Notes: a model not told the origin generated them from the sequence alone. A stretch of 64,000 nucleotides of DNA from Caballeronia sp. NK8 (GCF_018408855.1 NZ_AP024327.1:248001-312000), one strand, 5' to 3'. Positions 42,371-50,717 are shown, numbered from the stretch's first letter. Made by a program: numbers and translations.

Positions 42371-42658
42371 ATGGCCCACGCTTTCGTTACGCGCGCGGAC
42401 CTTCAGTCGACAGTCCAGCCCGAGAGGGGCGCCAGAGTCACACGCAAGCCAACCAACGTTTCTCTGCCGTCGGATCTGCTGGAGCGCGCCAGGGAACTCA
42501 ACGTCAATGTTTCGCGTGCGAGCGAACGCGGGTTGCGTGAAGAGGTTCAGGAAGTCGAGGCCCGCCAGTGGGCCGAGCAAAACGCCGAACTCGTGAAGGC
42601 CTACACCGCGATGGTGGAACGGGAAGGCCTGCCTTTGGCGAAATATCGGACGTTCTGA
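42371..42658 (+). CDS. ccdA: CcdA-type antitoxin
   Basis: A 95-residue antitoxin. After a 25-residue tail, KPTNVSLPSDLLERARELNVNVSRASERGLREEV is the ribbon-helix-helix dimer that binds DNA, followed by a charged, probably disordered C-terminus AEQNAELVKAYTAMVEREGLPLAKYRTF that masks the CcdB toxin, as in plasmid F CcdA. AGGGG lies six bases before the ATG at 42371; an alternative ATG at 42365 adds two residues. The stop overlaps the toxin start codon as TGATG. No plasmid gene is nearby, so this is a chromosomal or genomic copy. Confidence 0.9.
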   Translation: MAHAFVTRADLQSTVQPERGARVTRKPTNVSLPSDLLERARELNVNVSRASERGLREEVQEVEARQWAEQNAELVKAYTAMVEREGLPLAKYRTF

Positions 42659-42978
42659 TGGCTCGTTTTGACCTCTATCTCAACCCCAACGAAGATTCGC
42701 GAAACAGCACGCCCTACGTGGTCGATGTACAAAGCGATCATGTCGGCAGTCTGCCGACTCGCGTGGTGATTCCCCTACGGCGTTCGAACCTTCTGGACTA
42801 CACGGGCGCGCCATCCGATCTGCTCCCGAGCTTCGTGATCGACGGCGAAGACTGTTTCCTGGACACGCCTGCAATGGCCGCCGTTCCGGCCGGTGTGCTT
42901 GGCAAAAGGATCGGATCGCTTGGTGAATTCCGTGGCCTGATTGCTGACGCGCGAGATCGACTCTTCGGCGGATACTGA
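42658..42978 (+). CDS. ccdB: CcdB-type toxin
   Basis: A 106-residue toxin that poisons DNA gyrase. The CcdB pattern is visible: ARFDLYLNP at the start, YVVDVQSDHVG, RVVIPLRRSNLL, and LGKRIGSLGEFRGLIADARDRLF near the end. In plasmid F CcdB the last residues WGI make the gyrase contact; here they are GGY, so gyrase poisoning may differ or be lost. The gene starts within the CcdA stop. It is convergent with a LysR gene 14 bases downstream. Confidence 0.9.
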   Translation: MARFDLYLNPNEDSRNSTPYVVDVQSDHVGSLPTRVVIPLRRSNLLDYTGAPSDLLPSFVIDGEDCFLDTPAMAAVPAGVLGKRIGSLGEFRGLIADARDRLFGGY

Positions 42979-42992
42979 CGGCGCACGCCCCT

Positions 42993-43898
42993 TCAACGCC
43001 GCCCGCGCCCCGCCTTCTGCGCACAATCCAGCATGAACTCGATGAACGCCAGCGTCGCGCGCGTGTGGTGCCGATTCGGCATGTACAGCATGTACATATG
43101 CGTGCCGAAGATGCTGAGCCGCCATTCATCGAGCGCCGTGACGACCTCACCGCGCCGCATGTCTTCCATCACGACGTAATCCGGCACGATCCCGACGCCC
43201 AGCCCCGCGAGAATCGCCTCGCGCAGAAACAGAAAATTCTCCGAGATCAGGCTCGGCTCCAGCATCACCTCATGACGTTCGTCGTCGAGATAGGCGGCGA
43301 CGCGCGTCTGCTTGCCGACCACCGTCGCGGTGATCACCGGCGCGACGCGCAGTTCTTCGAGCCGCGTCGGCATGCCGTGCTCCCCGGCATACGCCGACGA
43401 CGCGCACGCGACATACCGCACCGGCCCCATGTCGCGTGCGACGAGGCTCGGCGGCGGCTCCGGCATCACGCGCACGGCGATATCGACTTCATCCCGCATC
43501 AGGTCTTCCACGCGATTTTCGAACATCACGTCGAGCACGATATCCGGATACTCGCGCTTGAACGCGATCAGCCATTCCGACATCACGAGTTGCCCGTAAC
43601 CGCTCGGCACCGATAGCCGCACGCGTCCCTGCAGCCGCTGCCCGAGCGTCGACACAGATTCCTGCGCCGCCAGCAGCGCATTCTGGATCGAGCGGCCGTG
43701 CTCGTAGAGCTTGAGGCCGAGTTCCGTCGGCTCGACGCGGCGCGTGGTCCGCCGCACGAGCTGCAAACCGACCGACTTTTCGAGCTGATTCAGGTGATAG
43801 CTGACATTGGCGCGGCTCATCTTGAGGCGGCGCGCCGCTTCGCTCAGATTGCCCGCATCGAGGATTTCGACCAGCAGCGTGAGTTCATTGACATCCAC
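42993..43898 (-). CDS. LysR-family transcriptional regulator
   Basis: A 301-residue LysR regulator. Winged helix: LTLLVEILDAGNLSEAARRLKMSRANVSYHLNQLEKSVGLQLVRRTTRRVEPTELG. Effector domain: QGRVRLSVPSGYGQLVMSEWLIAFKREYPDIVLDVMFENRVEDL. The GTG at 43898 is chosen, since GAG stands six bases upstream and the family starts MDVNELTLL; a TTG at 43916 would overlap the operator. It is divergent from the beta-oxidation operon beginning at 44024 and probably senses a fatty or aromatic acyl compound. Confidence 0.87.
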   Translation of the reverse strand: MDVNELTLLVEILDAGNLSEAARRLKMSRANVSYHLNQLEKSVGLQLVRRTTRRVEPTELGLKLYEHGRSIQNALLAAQESVSTLGQRLQGRVRLSVPSGYGQLVMSEWLIAFKREYPDIVLDVMFENRVEDLMRDEVDIAVRVMPEPPPSLVARDMGPVRYVACASSAYAGEHGMPTRLEELRVAPVITATVVGKQTRVAAYLDDERHEVMLEPSLISENFLFLREAILAGLGVGIVPDYVVMEDMRRGEVVTALDEWRLSIFGTHMYMLYMPNRHHTRATLAFIEFMLDCAQKAGRGRR

Positions 43899-43910
43899 GG
43901 CAATCTCGAT

Positions 43911-43929
43911 TGTCAAATGCGATTTGACA
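43911..43929. promoter_or_regulatory. TGTCAA operator array in the LysR/beta-oxidation interval
   Basis: TGTCAAAT-GCG-ATTTGACA is a perfect 8-base-arm dyad. TGTCAA recurs as direct repeats at 43933-43938 and 43952-43957, so four copies of the hexamer lie within 47 bases. The array covers the candidate promoter at 43924-43951 and lies just before the LysR start. Confidence 0.6.
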
Positions 43930-43951
43930 GTCTGTCAACGGTCGCTGTAAT
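43924..43951 (+). promoter_or_regulatory. Putative sigma70 promoter of the beta-oxidation operon
   Basis: TTGACA (43924-43929, perfect) and TGTAAT (43946-43951, five of six) are separated by 16 bases. The -35 box is the right arm of the TGTCAA dyad, so binding there would block or position RNA polymerase. Confidence 0.6.
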
Positions 43952-44023
43952 TGTCAAGGATGCCTTTCCCCGCGAGAATGCTTGCACGCCAAACTGCAAG
44001 AATCGGATCAGGAGACTTCCTTC

Positions 44024-46150
44024 ATGACGCTTTCGAGCGCGCCGGAAACCATCGCTGTTCAACACGCATTGCGTGGCAGCGTCCTCGTCGTGACAATCGA
44101 TCACGCTCCCGTCAACGCGCTCAATGCCGCCGTGCGGCGCGGCCTGATCGACGCGATCGAAACCGCCGACGCCAACCCGTCGGTGCGCGCGGTCCTGATC
44201 GTCGGCGCGGGGCGCAACTTCATCGCGGGCGCGGATATCCGCGAGTTCGGCAAGCCCGCGGTGCCGCCGTCGCTGCCCGAGGTGTGCAACCGCATCGAGG
44301 CGTGCGCGAAGCCGGTCGTCGCGGCGATTCACGGCGCGGCGCTCGGCGGCGGGCTGGAGGTCGCGCTGGCGTCGCACTACCGGATCGCGGTCGTTGGCGC
44401 GAAGCTCGGTCTGCCCGAAGTGCAACTGGGCCTGTTACCCGGCGCGGGCGGCACGCAGCGCTCGGCGCGTCTGATCGGCGCGCAGGCCGCGTTGTCGCTG
44501 ATGCTGAGCGGGCGTCATGTCGGCGCGGAGGACGCGCTGCGGCTCGGTCTCGTCGATCGCGTCGGCCAGAGCGATGACGTGTTCGCCGAAGGACTCGCCT
44601 ATGCACATGAACTGATCGCGACGCACGCCGCGCCGCGCCGCACGCGAAACGCGCGCGGTCTCGCGGACAAGGAAGCCAGCGCGGCCGCGATCGCCGCCGC
44701 GCGCGCGGATACGCAGAAGAAATCGCGCGGTTTGCTGTCGCCGCTGAAGATCGTCGACTGCGTGGAAGCGGCGTTGAATCTCCCGTTCGACGAAGGGCTG
44801 CGCTTCGAGCGTGAACAGTTTCTTGAATGCCGTGAAAGTCCGCAGCGCGCGGGACTCGTGCATGCGTTCTTTGCCGAGCGCGAGGCGCAGAAGTCGCCTG
44901 AAACGCGTGACGCGCAGGCGCGCGCGCTTCGCCTGATCGGCGTGATCGGCGGCGGGACGATGGGCGCGGGCATCGCCGTCGCGCTGCTCGACGCGGGCCT
45001 CGCGGTGACGATGATCGAACGCGACGACTCATCGCTCGAACGCGGCCGCGCGCACGTCGAAAAGGTCTACGACGGTCTTATCGCAAAGGGCCGCCTGACG
45101 CCCGAAGGCCGTGCGCGCGCGCTGGCAAATTTCCACGGCGACACGACCTACGACGCGCTCGCCGACGCCGATCTCGTCATCGAAGCGGTCTTCGAGGACT
45201 TGGCGGTGAAGAAGGCCGTGTTCGCGCAACTCGATCGCGTGTGCAAGCCGGGCGCGGTGATCGCGACCAACACGTCCTATCTCGACATCGACGAGATCGC
45301 GGCAAGCATCTCGCGTCCGCAAGATGTGCTCGGGCTGCACTTCTTTTCGCCGGCGAACATCATGAAGCTGCTCGAAGTGGTCGTGCCCGCGCGCGTTGCC
45401 GCCGATGCCGTCGCGACCGGTTTCGAGCTGGCGAAGAAGCTGAAGAAGGTCGCGGTGCGCGCGGGCGTGTGCGACGGCTTCATCGGCAACCGCATGCTCG
45501 CCGTGTACCGCGCGGCGGCGGATCATCTGATGGAAGACGGCGCGTCGCCGTATCAGATCGATCAGGCCGTGCGCGACTTCGGCTTTCCGATGGGACCGTA
45601 TCAGGTGATCGATCTCGCGGGCGCCGATATCGGCTGGGCGGCGCGCAAACGCCGCGCCCCGTCGCGCGATCCGAACGCGCGCTACGTGCGAATCGGCGAC
45701 GAATTGTGCGAGCGCGGCTGGTTCGGCCAGAAGACGGGGCGCGGTTTCTATCGATACGAAGACGGCGCGCGCGTGGGCAAGCCCGATGCGGAAGTCGAGT
45801 CGATCATCGACGCCGAACGCAAGCGTGCGGGCGTGAGCCCGCGCGCATTCAGCGACGAGCAGATCGTGCGCCGCTACCTGGCCGCGATGATCAACGAAGG
45901 CGCGAATATCGTGCACGAAGGCATCGCGCAGCGCCCGCTCGATGTCGACGCCACGCTGATGCACGGCTTCGGCTTTCCGCGCTATCGCGGCGGCCCGATG
46001 CATTACGCGGATAGCATCGGCCTGGCGAACGTGCTCGCCGATATCCGCGCATTCGCGAAGGACGATCCGCTCTTCTGGCGCGCGTCGCCGCTGCTCGTCG
46101 ATCTCGTCGAACGCGGCACGAACTTCGCGAGCCTGAACCAGTCGGCCTGA
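44024..46150 (+). CDS. Bifunctional enoyl-CoA hydratase/3-hydroxyacyl-CoA dehydrogenase (FadJ-like)
   Basis: A 708-residue beta-oxidation enzyme. The first 290 residues are a crotonase domain (NFIAGADIREFG for the oxyanion hole; PEVQLGLLPGAGGTQRSARLIG with the catalytic glutamates). From about 310 comes the dehydrogenase Rossmann domain (IGVIGGGTMGAGIAVALLDAGLAVTMIE), the histidine in LGLHFFSPANIM, and two C-terminal domains. It converts enoyl-CoA to 3-oxoacyl-CoA in two steps. GGAGA precedes the ATG. It is the first gene of an operon with two acyl-CoA dehydrogenases; no thiolase or CoA ligase lies in this segment. Confidence 0.9.
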   Translation: MTLSSAPETIAVQHALRGSVLVVTIDHAPVNALNAAVRRGLIDAIETADANPSVRAVLIVGAGRNFIAGADIREFGKPAVPPSLPEVCNRIEACAKPVVAAIHGAALGGGLEVALASHYRIAVVGAKLGLPEVQLGLLPGAGGTQRSARLIGAQAALSLMLSGRHVGAEDALRLGLVDRVGQSDDVFAEGLAYAHELIATHAAPRRTRNARGLADKEASAAAIAAARADTQKKSRGLLSPLKIVDCVEAALNLPFDEGLRFEREQFLECRESPQRAGLVHAFFAEREAQKSPETRDAQARALRLIGVIGGGTMGAGIAVALLDAGLAVTMIERDDSSLERGRAHVEKVYDGLIAKGRLTPEGRARALANFHGDTTYDALADADLVIEAVFEDLAVKKAVFAQLDRVCKPGAVIATNTSYLDIDEIAASISRPQDVLGLHFFSPANIMKLLEVVVPARVAADAVATGFELAKKLKKVAVRAGVCDGFIGNRMLAVYRAAADHLMEDGASPYQIDQAVRDFGFPMGPYQVIDLAGADIGWAARKRRAPSRDPNARYVRIGDELCERGWFGQKTGRGFYRYEDGARVGKPDAEVESIIDAERKRAGVSPRAFSDEQIVRRYLAAMINEGANIVHEGIAQRPLDVDATLMHGFGFPRYRGGPMHYADSIGLANVLADIRAFAKDDPLFWRASPLLVDLVERGTNFASLNQSA

Positions 46151-46182
46151 GGCCTTCGTCGAACTCATACGGAACAGCAATC

Positions 46183-47361
46183 ATGGATCTGAAATTCACC
46201 GCAGACGAAGAGGCGTTTCGCGCCGGCGTGCTGGACTTTCTGCGCACGTCGCTGCCGGAGCGCATCGCGCACAAGGCGCGCACCGGCGAGCACCTCACGC
46301 GCGACGACATGGCGCAATGGCACGGCATTCTCAATGCGAAAGGCTGGCTCGCGAATCACTGGCCGCAGCAATACGGTGGTCCTGGCTGGAGCGCGGTGCA
46401 GAAGTTCATCTTCGAGAACGAATGCGCGATTGCAGGCGCGCCGCGCATCGTGCCCTTCGGCGTGAACATGCTCGGACCGGTGCTCATCAAATACGGCAGC
46501 GAGGCGCAGAAACGTCACTGGCTGCCGCGCATTCTCGACGGCACCGACTGGTGGTGCCAGGGCTATTCGGAACCGGGCGCGGGCTCCGATCTCGCGTCGG
46601 TACGCACGACGGCCGTGCGCGCGATGGAGAACGGTGAGGAGCATTACATCGTCAATGGTCAGAAGACGTGGACCACGCTCGCTCAATACGCGAACATGAT
46701 CTTCTGTCTCGTTCGCACGTCGCAGGATGCGCGCAAGCAGGAAGGCATCAGCTTTCTGTTGATCGACATGACCACGCCCGGCGTCGAAGTGCGGCCGATC
46801 ATCACGCTCGATGGCGAACACGAAGTCAACGAAGTGTTCTTCACCGATGTGCGCGTGCCCGTTGCGAATCTCGTCGGCGAGGAGAACAAGGGCTGGACCT
46901 ATGCGAAGTATCTGCTGACCTACGAGCGCACGAACATTGCCGGCGTGGGCTTTTCCGTCGCGGCGCTGGGCCGTCTGAAAGCGGCGGCGAGCAAGGCGCA
47001 GTGCAATGGCCGCGCGCTCATCGACGATCCCTTGTTCGCGGCGCGGCTCGCGCGTGTCGAGATCGATCTGGAGAACATGAAGACGACGAATCTGCGTGTG
47101 CTCGCGGCGGTTGCGGGCGGCGGCGCGCCGGGCGCGGAAAGCTCGATGCTGAAGATTCGCGGCACGGAGATTCGCCAGGAAATCTCGTCGCTGATGCGTC
47201 GGGCGATGGGACCGTATGCGCAGCCCTTCTTCGACGACGACAGCGACGCCGAGGCGTCGAACGCGGCGTCGCAGTACTTCAACAATCGCAAGCTGTCGAT
47301 CTTCGGTGGCTCCAACGAGATTCAGAAGAACATCATCGCGAAGATGATGCTCGGCCTTTAA
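46183..47361 (+). CDS. Acyl-CoA dehydrogenase, pimeloyl-CoA dehydrogenase large-subunit-like
   Basis: A 392-residue FAD enzyme that introduces the 2,3-double bond into an acyl-CoA. Features are WLANHWPQQYGGPGWSAVQKFIFENE, the FAD/substrate stretch WWCQGYSEPGAGSDLASVRTTAVR, and the C-terminal FGGSNEIQKNIIAKMMLGL. The catalytic glutamate is usually in the late helix; GMWE/YLRVxxE patterns are not obvious by eye here. The pairing with a shorter, divergent acyl-CoA dehydrogenase resembles PimC/PimD of pimelate and dicarboxylate degradation. It lies 32 bases after the hydratase gene. Confidence 0.87.
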   Translation: MDLKFTADEEAFRAGVLDFLRTSLPERIAHKARTGEHLTRDDMAQWHGILNAKGWLANHWPQQYGGPGWSAVQKFIFENECAIAGAPRIVPFGVNMLGPVLIKYGSEAQKRHWLPRILDGTDWWCQGYSEPGAGSDLASVRTTAVRAMENGEEHYIVNGQKTWTTLAQYANMIFCLVRTSQDARKQEGISFLLIDMTTPGVEVRPIITLDGEHEVNEVFFTDVRVPVANLVGEENKGWTYAKYLLTYERTNIAGVGFSVAALGRLKAAASKAQCNGRALIDDPLFAARLARVEIDLENMKTTNLRVLAAVAGGGAPGAESSMLKIRGTEIRQEISSLMRRAMGPYAQPFFDDDSDAEASNAASQYFNNRKLSIFGGSNEIQKNIIAKMMLGL

Positions 47362-47373
47362 AGGATTCGCACG

Positions 47374-48513
47374 ATGAACTTCCAGCACACGGACGACCGG
47401 CGCATGCTCGCGGACTCGCTGAACCGCTTCGTCGCCGAGCAATACGGGTTCGAGGCGCGCGACAGGATCGCGCGCTCGGATGAAGGTTTTAGCCGCGACA
47501 TGTGGCAACGGTTCTGCGAGCTCGGCATCGTCGGCGCGTTCTTCGACGAAGCGGCTGGCGGCTTCGGCGGCGATGGCTTCGATGTCGCTGTCGTGTTCGA
47601 GGCGCTCGGGCGTGGGCTCGTCGTCGAGCCGTTTCTCGATGCGCTGATCGTCGGGCGCGCGCTCGCGCATGCGGGCAATGACACGCAGCGCACGATCATC
47701 GCGAAGATGATCGACGGCGCCGCGATCGCGTCGTTCGCGCACGACGAACCCGGCTCGCACTACGAGCTTGCGCGCGTGAGCACGCGCGCCACGCGTCACG
47801 GCGACGGCTGGAAGCTGAACGGCGCGAAAGGCGTCGTGCAGCAGGCCGGGCATGCGGACGTGCTGCTCGTGTCGGCGCGCACGTCGGGCGGCGAATACGA
47901 CACGGCTGGCATTTCGCTTTTCGTGGTGCCGCGCGATGCGCAAGGCGTGAGCGTGCGCGATCATCGCAAGATCGATGGCGGACGCGTGGCCGAGGTGTCG
48001 CTCGATGACGTCACGCTCGCCGCCGAAGCGCTCGTCGGCAACGAAGGCGGTGGATACGCGACACTGACGCATGCGATCGGTTACGGGCTCGTCGCGCTCG
48101 CCTCCGAAGCGGTCGGCGCGATGGATGTCGCGAAGGAGCATACGCTCGAGTATCTGCGCACGCGCAAGCAATTCGGCGTGCCCATCGGCGCGTTTCAGGC
48201 GCTGCAGCATCGCATGGCCGATGTTCTGCTCGAAATCGAGCAGGCGCGCTCCGCTGCGATCAATGCGGCGGCGGCGGTCGGCGAAGCGGGTGTCGCGCGC
48301 GAGCGTGCGTTGTCGGCGGCGAAGTATTCGATCGGGCGTATCGGCGCGCGCGTCGCGGAAGAGTCTATCCAGCTGCATGGCGGCATCGGCATGACTTGGG
48401 AGCTACCGCTTTCTCATTACGCGAAGCGGCTCGTGATGATCGACCATCAACTGGGCGATGAAGATCATCATCTCGCGCGCTATATCGAACTGGGGCGCGC
48501 GGCGTCGAAGTGA
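47374..48513 (+). CDS. Acyl-CoA dehydrogenase, pimeloyl-CoA dehydrogenase small-subunit-like
   Basis: A 379-residue divergent acyl-CoA dehydrogenase. Features are MWQRFCELGIVGAFFDEAAGGFGGDGFDVAVVFEALGRGLVVEPFL, the weak middle domain GAKGVVQQAGHADVLLVSA, and YLRTRKQFGVPIGAFQALQHRMADVLLEIEQARSAA plus SIQLHGGIGMTWELPLSHYAKR. The last stretch is well conserved. In related operons this protein forms a hetero-complex with the preceding, longer enzyme, so the pair should act together. The gene starts 12 bases after the previous stop. Confidence 0.86.
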   Translation: MNFQHTDDRRMLADSLNRFVAEQYGFEARDRIARSDEGFSRDMWQRFCELGIVGAFFDEAAGGFGGDGFDVAVVFEALGRGLVVEPFLDALIVGRALAHAGNDTQRTIIAKMIDGAAIASFAHDEPGSHYELARVSTRATRHGDGWKLNGAKGVVQQAGHADVLLVSARTSGGEYDTAGISLFVVPRDAQGVSVRDHRKIDGGRVAEVSLDDVTLAAEALVGNEGGGYATLTHAIGYGLVALASEAVGAMDVAKEHTLEYLRTRKQFGVPIGAFQALQHRMADVLLEIEQARSAAINAAAAVGEAGVARERALSAAKYSIGRIGARVAEESIQLHGGIGMTWELPLSHYAKRLVMIDHQLGDEDHHLARYIELGRAASK

Positions 48514-48529
48514 CCTGAGGACGACGACC

Positions 48530-48784
48530 ATGCTGGCGATCATCGACAACAAGCTTCGGAGCGACGCGGCCAAACTCGCCGACAGGGACGATGCCACGCT
48601 CTGGCGCTGGTTCTCCGAACTCTACGAAGAAGGACGCATCCGCTGGTGCCGCTCGGCGCAAGGATGGCTCGTCAGCGTGGATCACAAGCATCTCGCGACG
48701 GAGCCGGACTTCGACAGCGCGATCCGCGCTTCACGCGAGCGCTATTACAGCGGCAGACTCAAGCGGGCCGAGCCGCGCGGCTGA
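48530..48784 (+). CDS. Small hypothetical protein, 84 residues
   Basis: An 84-residue soluble, charged protein of unknown function. It begins MLAIIDNKLRS and has a tryptophan-rich middle (LWRWFSELYEEGRIRWCRSAQGWLVSVDHKHLA) that resembles no catalytic motif I know. GAGG lies upstream of the ATG at 48530, 16 bases after the acyl-CoA dehydrogenase stop, so it may be the last gene of that operon. A single cysteine and no signal peptide were seen. Confidence 0.55.
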   Translation: MLAIIDNKLRSDAAKLADRDDATLWRWFSELYEEGRIRWCRSAQGWLVSVDHKHLATEPDFDSAIRASRERYYSGRLKRAEPRG

Positions 48785-48799
48785 AACGCGCTCGTTTGT

Positions 48800-48838
48800 A
48801 TCGCAGTGTATCCACGCCGCGCGCCGATACATTGCGAT
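48800..48838. promoter_or_regulatory. 13-base inverted repeat upstream of the Tat hydrolase gene
   Basis: ATCGCAGTGTATC (48800-48812) and GATACATTGCGAT (48826-48838) pair at 12 of 13 positions across 13 bases. It lies 89 bases before the hydrolase ATG and just after the small gene. The GC-rich spacer and lack of a T run favour an operator over a terminator. Confidence 0.5.
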
Positions 48839-48926
48839 TCACCGGCGCGCGCATTCGACATCAGCGAGATACGTCCGCCCGTTCTAATGTCCCCAAGCCA
48901 ACGTTGCATAACAAGGGGATATCACC

Positions 48927-49964
48927 ATGTCGGATACGATCAATCTTCGCCGCCGCCGTTTGCTGGGCACCACCGTTGCCGGCATCGGCCTGCTCGAACT
49001 CGGCCTGAGCGGCCTTGCGGATGCGCAGACGGCAGGCGCGACGCGCGGCGCCGCCACGCTTCCCGCTTCGTTTGCGGACCTCAGGCACGTCGAGACCGCG
49101 ACGCTCAGCATCGGGTACGCCGAAGCGGGGCCGTCGAACGGGCCGGTCGTGATCCTCGTGCACGGCTGGCCGTACGACATCCACAGCTTCGCCGAAGTCG
49201 CGCCGATGCTCGCAGCGGCGGGCTATCGCGTCATCGTGCCGTATCTGCGCGGCTACGGCGGGACGCGCATTCTCTCCGCCGACACGCCGCGCAACGGACA
49301 GCAGGCGGTGATCGCACGCGACATCGTCGACATGATGGACGCGCTGAAGATCGACAAGGCGATTCTCGGCGGCTTCGACTGGGGCGCGCGGACGGTTAAC
49401 ATCATCGCGGCGTTGTGGCCGGAGCGCTGCAAGGCGATGGTGTCGGTGAGCGGCTATCTCATCGGCAGCCAGAAGGCCAACGAGACGCCGTTGCCGCCCA
49501 AGGCCGAACTCGCGTGGTGGTATCAGTTCTACTTCGCTACCGAGCGTGGCCGCGCGGGCTATGAAGCGAATCGCCACGAGTTCAACAAGCTGATCTGGCG
49601 GCTCGCATCGCCGCAATGGCGCTTCGACGACGCGACGTATGATCGCTCGGCCGCATCGTTCGACAATCCGGATCACGTCGCCATCGTGATTCACAACTAT
49701 CGCTGGCGGCTCGGGCTGGCTCAGGGCGAGCCGCAGTTCGACGCGCTCGAAGCGCGCCTTGCCACCGCGCCGACGATCGCCGTGCCGACCATCACGATGG
49801 AAGGCGACGCGAACGGCGCGCCGCATCCCGAGCCTTCCGCCTACGCGAAGAAGTTCACGGGTCGATATCAGCATCGGAATATCGGCGGCGGCGTGGGGCA
49901 TAACCTGCCTCAGGAAGCGCCGCGCGCTTTCGCCGATGCGATCATCGACGTTGCGCGGTTTTGA
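48927..49964 (+). CDS. Tat-exported alpha/beta hydrolase, epoxide hydrolase-like
   Basis: A 345-residue hydrolase with an N-terminal twin-arginine signal (LRRRRLLGTTVAGIGLLELGLSGLADA). The alpha/beta core shows the oxyanion motif VHGWPYDIHSF, the nucleophile aspartate in GGFDWGARTV, and the catalytic histidine in GVGHNLPQE. An Asp nucleophile and the HGWP motif point to epoxide hydrolases or haloalkane dehalogenases, with folding before export. Substrate unknown. AAGGGG is close to the start codon. It stands alone, with an inverted repeat upstream. Confidence 0.88.
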   Translation: MSDTINLRRRRLLGTTVAGIGLLELGLSGLADAQTAGATRGAATLPASFADLRHVETATLSIGYAEAGPSNGPVVILVHGWPYDIHSFAEVAPMLAAAGYRVIVPYLRGYGGTRILSADTPRNGQQAVIARDIVDMMDALKIDKAILGGFDWGARTVNIIAALWPERCKAMVSVSGYLIGSQKANETPLPPKAELAWWYQFYFATERGRAGYEANRHEFNKLIWRLASPQWRFDDATYDRSAASFDNPDHVAIVIHNYRWRLGLAQGEPQFDALEARLATAPTIAVPTITMEGDANGAPHPEPSAYAKKFTGRYQHRNIGGGVGHNLPQEAPRAFADAIIDVARF

Positions 49965-49979
49965 CTGGTGCACGCCAGG

Positions 49980-50717
49980 TCATGAGGCGCAGTCGAACAG
50001 ATACGGCAGCGGATCCACAGGCTGGCGATCCAGTCTCAGCTCGAACAGCAGCGAGGCCTGCCCCCCTGATTGATCGCCCATGATCGCGATCGGCTGCCCT
50101 TTGCTGACGTCATTGCCTTCTTTCACGAGAATGCTCTGGTTATGGCCATAAGCGGTGAGGGAGCGGCTGTTATGTTTCAGAATCACAAGTCTGCCGTAGC
50201 CGGCGATCTGATTACCGACGTAGACGACCCTGCCACTTTGCGCAGCACGGATCGTGTCTCCCGTGTTGCCGCCGATGATGATGGATTTCGTCCCATCGGA
50301 GCCGAAGCGCTTCAGAACGGGTCCCTTGATTGGCCACGCCAGCGCATCGGGGCGGCAGGGCGTTGCGTTCGGAGTCGGCTGCGTGGGACTGCCGGCGACA
50401 GCTAGCGATGCCGATGGCGGACCGACGCGCAGCAGTTGGCCAGGCGGCAGTGCAGCATTGGCTGAGAGTCCGTTCCAGTCTGCGATCGCATTCGCGTCAC
50501 GGCCATAGGCGGCTGCGATGGAAGCAAGGGTATCGCCGGTCGTCGCACGATAGAAGCCGATGGGCGTGGACGGAACATCGAGGGCGGTCGTCTGCGGAGT
50601 GGGTTGAGCCGGACGCTGCGTGGGCGTTCGACTGGCGCATGCGCCCAGTATCAGGCTAAAGGCGACCGCCAGACACGTCGCGCGCATGCGATGCCGCGAC
50701 TGCGGAGATTTGATCAT
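49980..50717 (-). CDS. LysM/LytM lipoprotein, NlpD-like, with degenerate metallopeptidase site
   Basis: A 245-residue lipoprotein. The lipobox is LILGAC, so the cysteine near residue 27 is the anchor. A LysM repeat follows (YRATTGDTLASIAAAYGRDANAIADWNGLSANAALPPGQLLRV), then a LytM (M23) domain. The zinc ligands are missing: the first histidine region reads SIIIGGNTGDTI and the final HFE motif is LLFELR. This is how NlpD and EnvC look, so it should activate a cell-wall amidase rather than cut peptidoglycan itself. It is short for NlpD (about 380). Start ATG 50717; the better-looking signal start is 50687. Confidence 0.82.
   Translation of the reverse strand: MIKSPQSRHRMRATCLAVAFSLILGACASRTPTQRPAQPTPQTTALDVPSTPIGFYRATTGDTLASIAAAYGRDANAIADWNGLSANAALPPGQLLRVGPPSASLAVAGSPTQPTPNATPCRPDALAWPIKGPVLKRFGSDGTKSIIIGGNTGDTIRAAQSGRVVYVGNQIAGYGRLVILKHNSRSLTAYGHNQSILVKEGNDVSKGQPIAIMGDQSGGQASLLFELRLDRQPVDPLPYLFDCAS

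Noticed and set aside
45029..46180. A 383-codon antisense frame in the hydratase/dehydrogenase gene
   Set aside because: Arg/Ala/His-rich, no recognisable motif, no ribosome site; the overlapping gene is certain.
46165..48378. A 737-codon open frame on the minus strand across the two acyl-CoA dehydrogenase genes
   Set aside because: It is rich in Arg and His and has no family match, while the plus-strand genes are convincing. It arises from GC-rich codon bias in the antisense frame.
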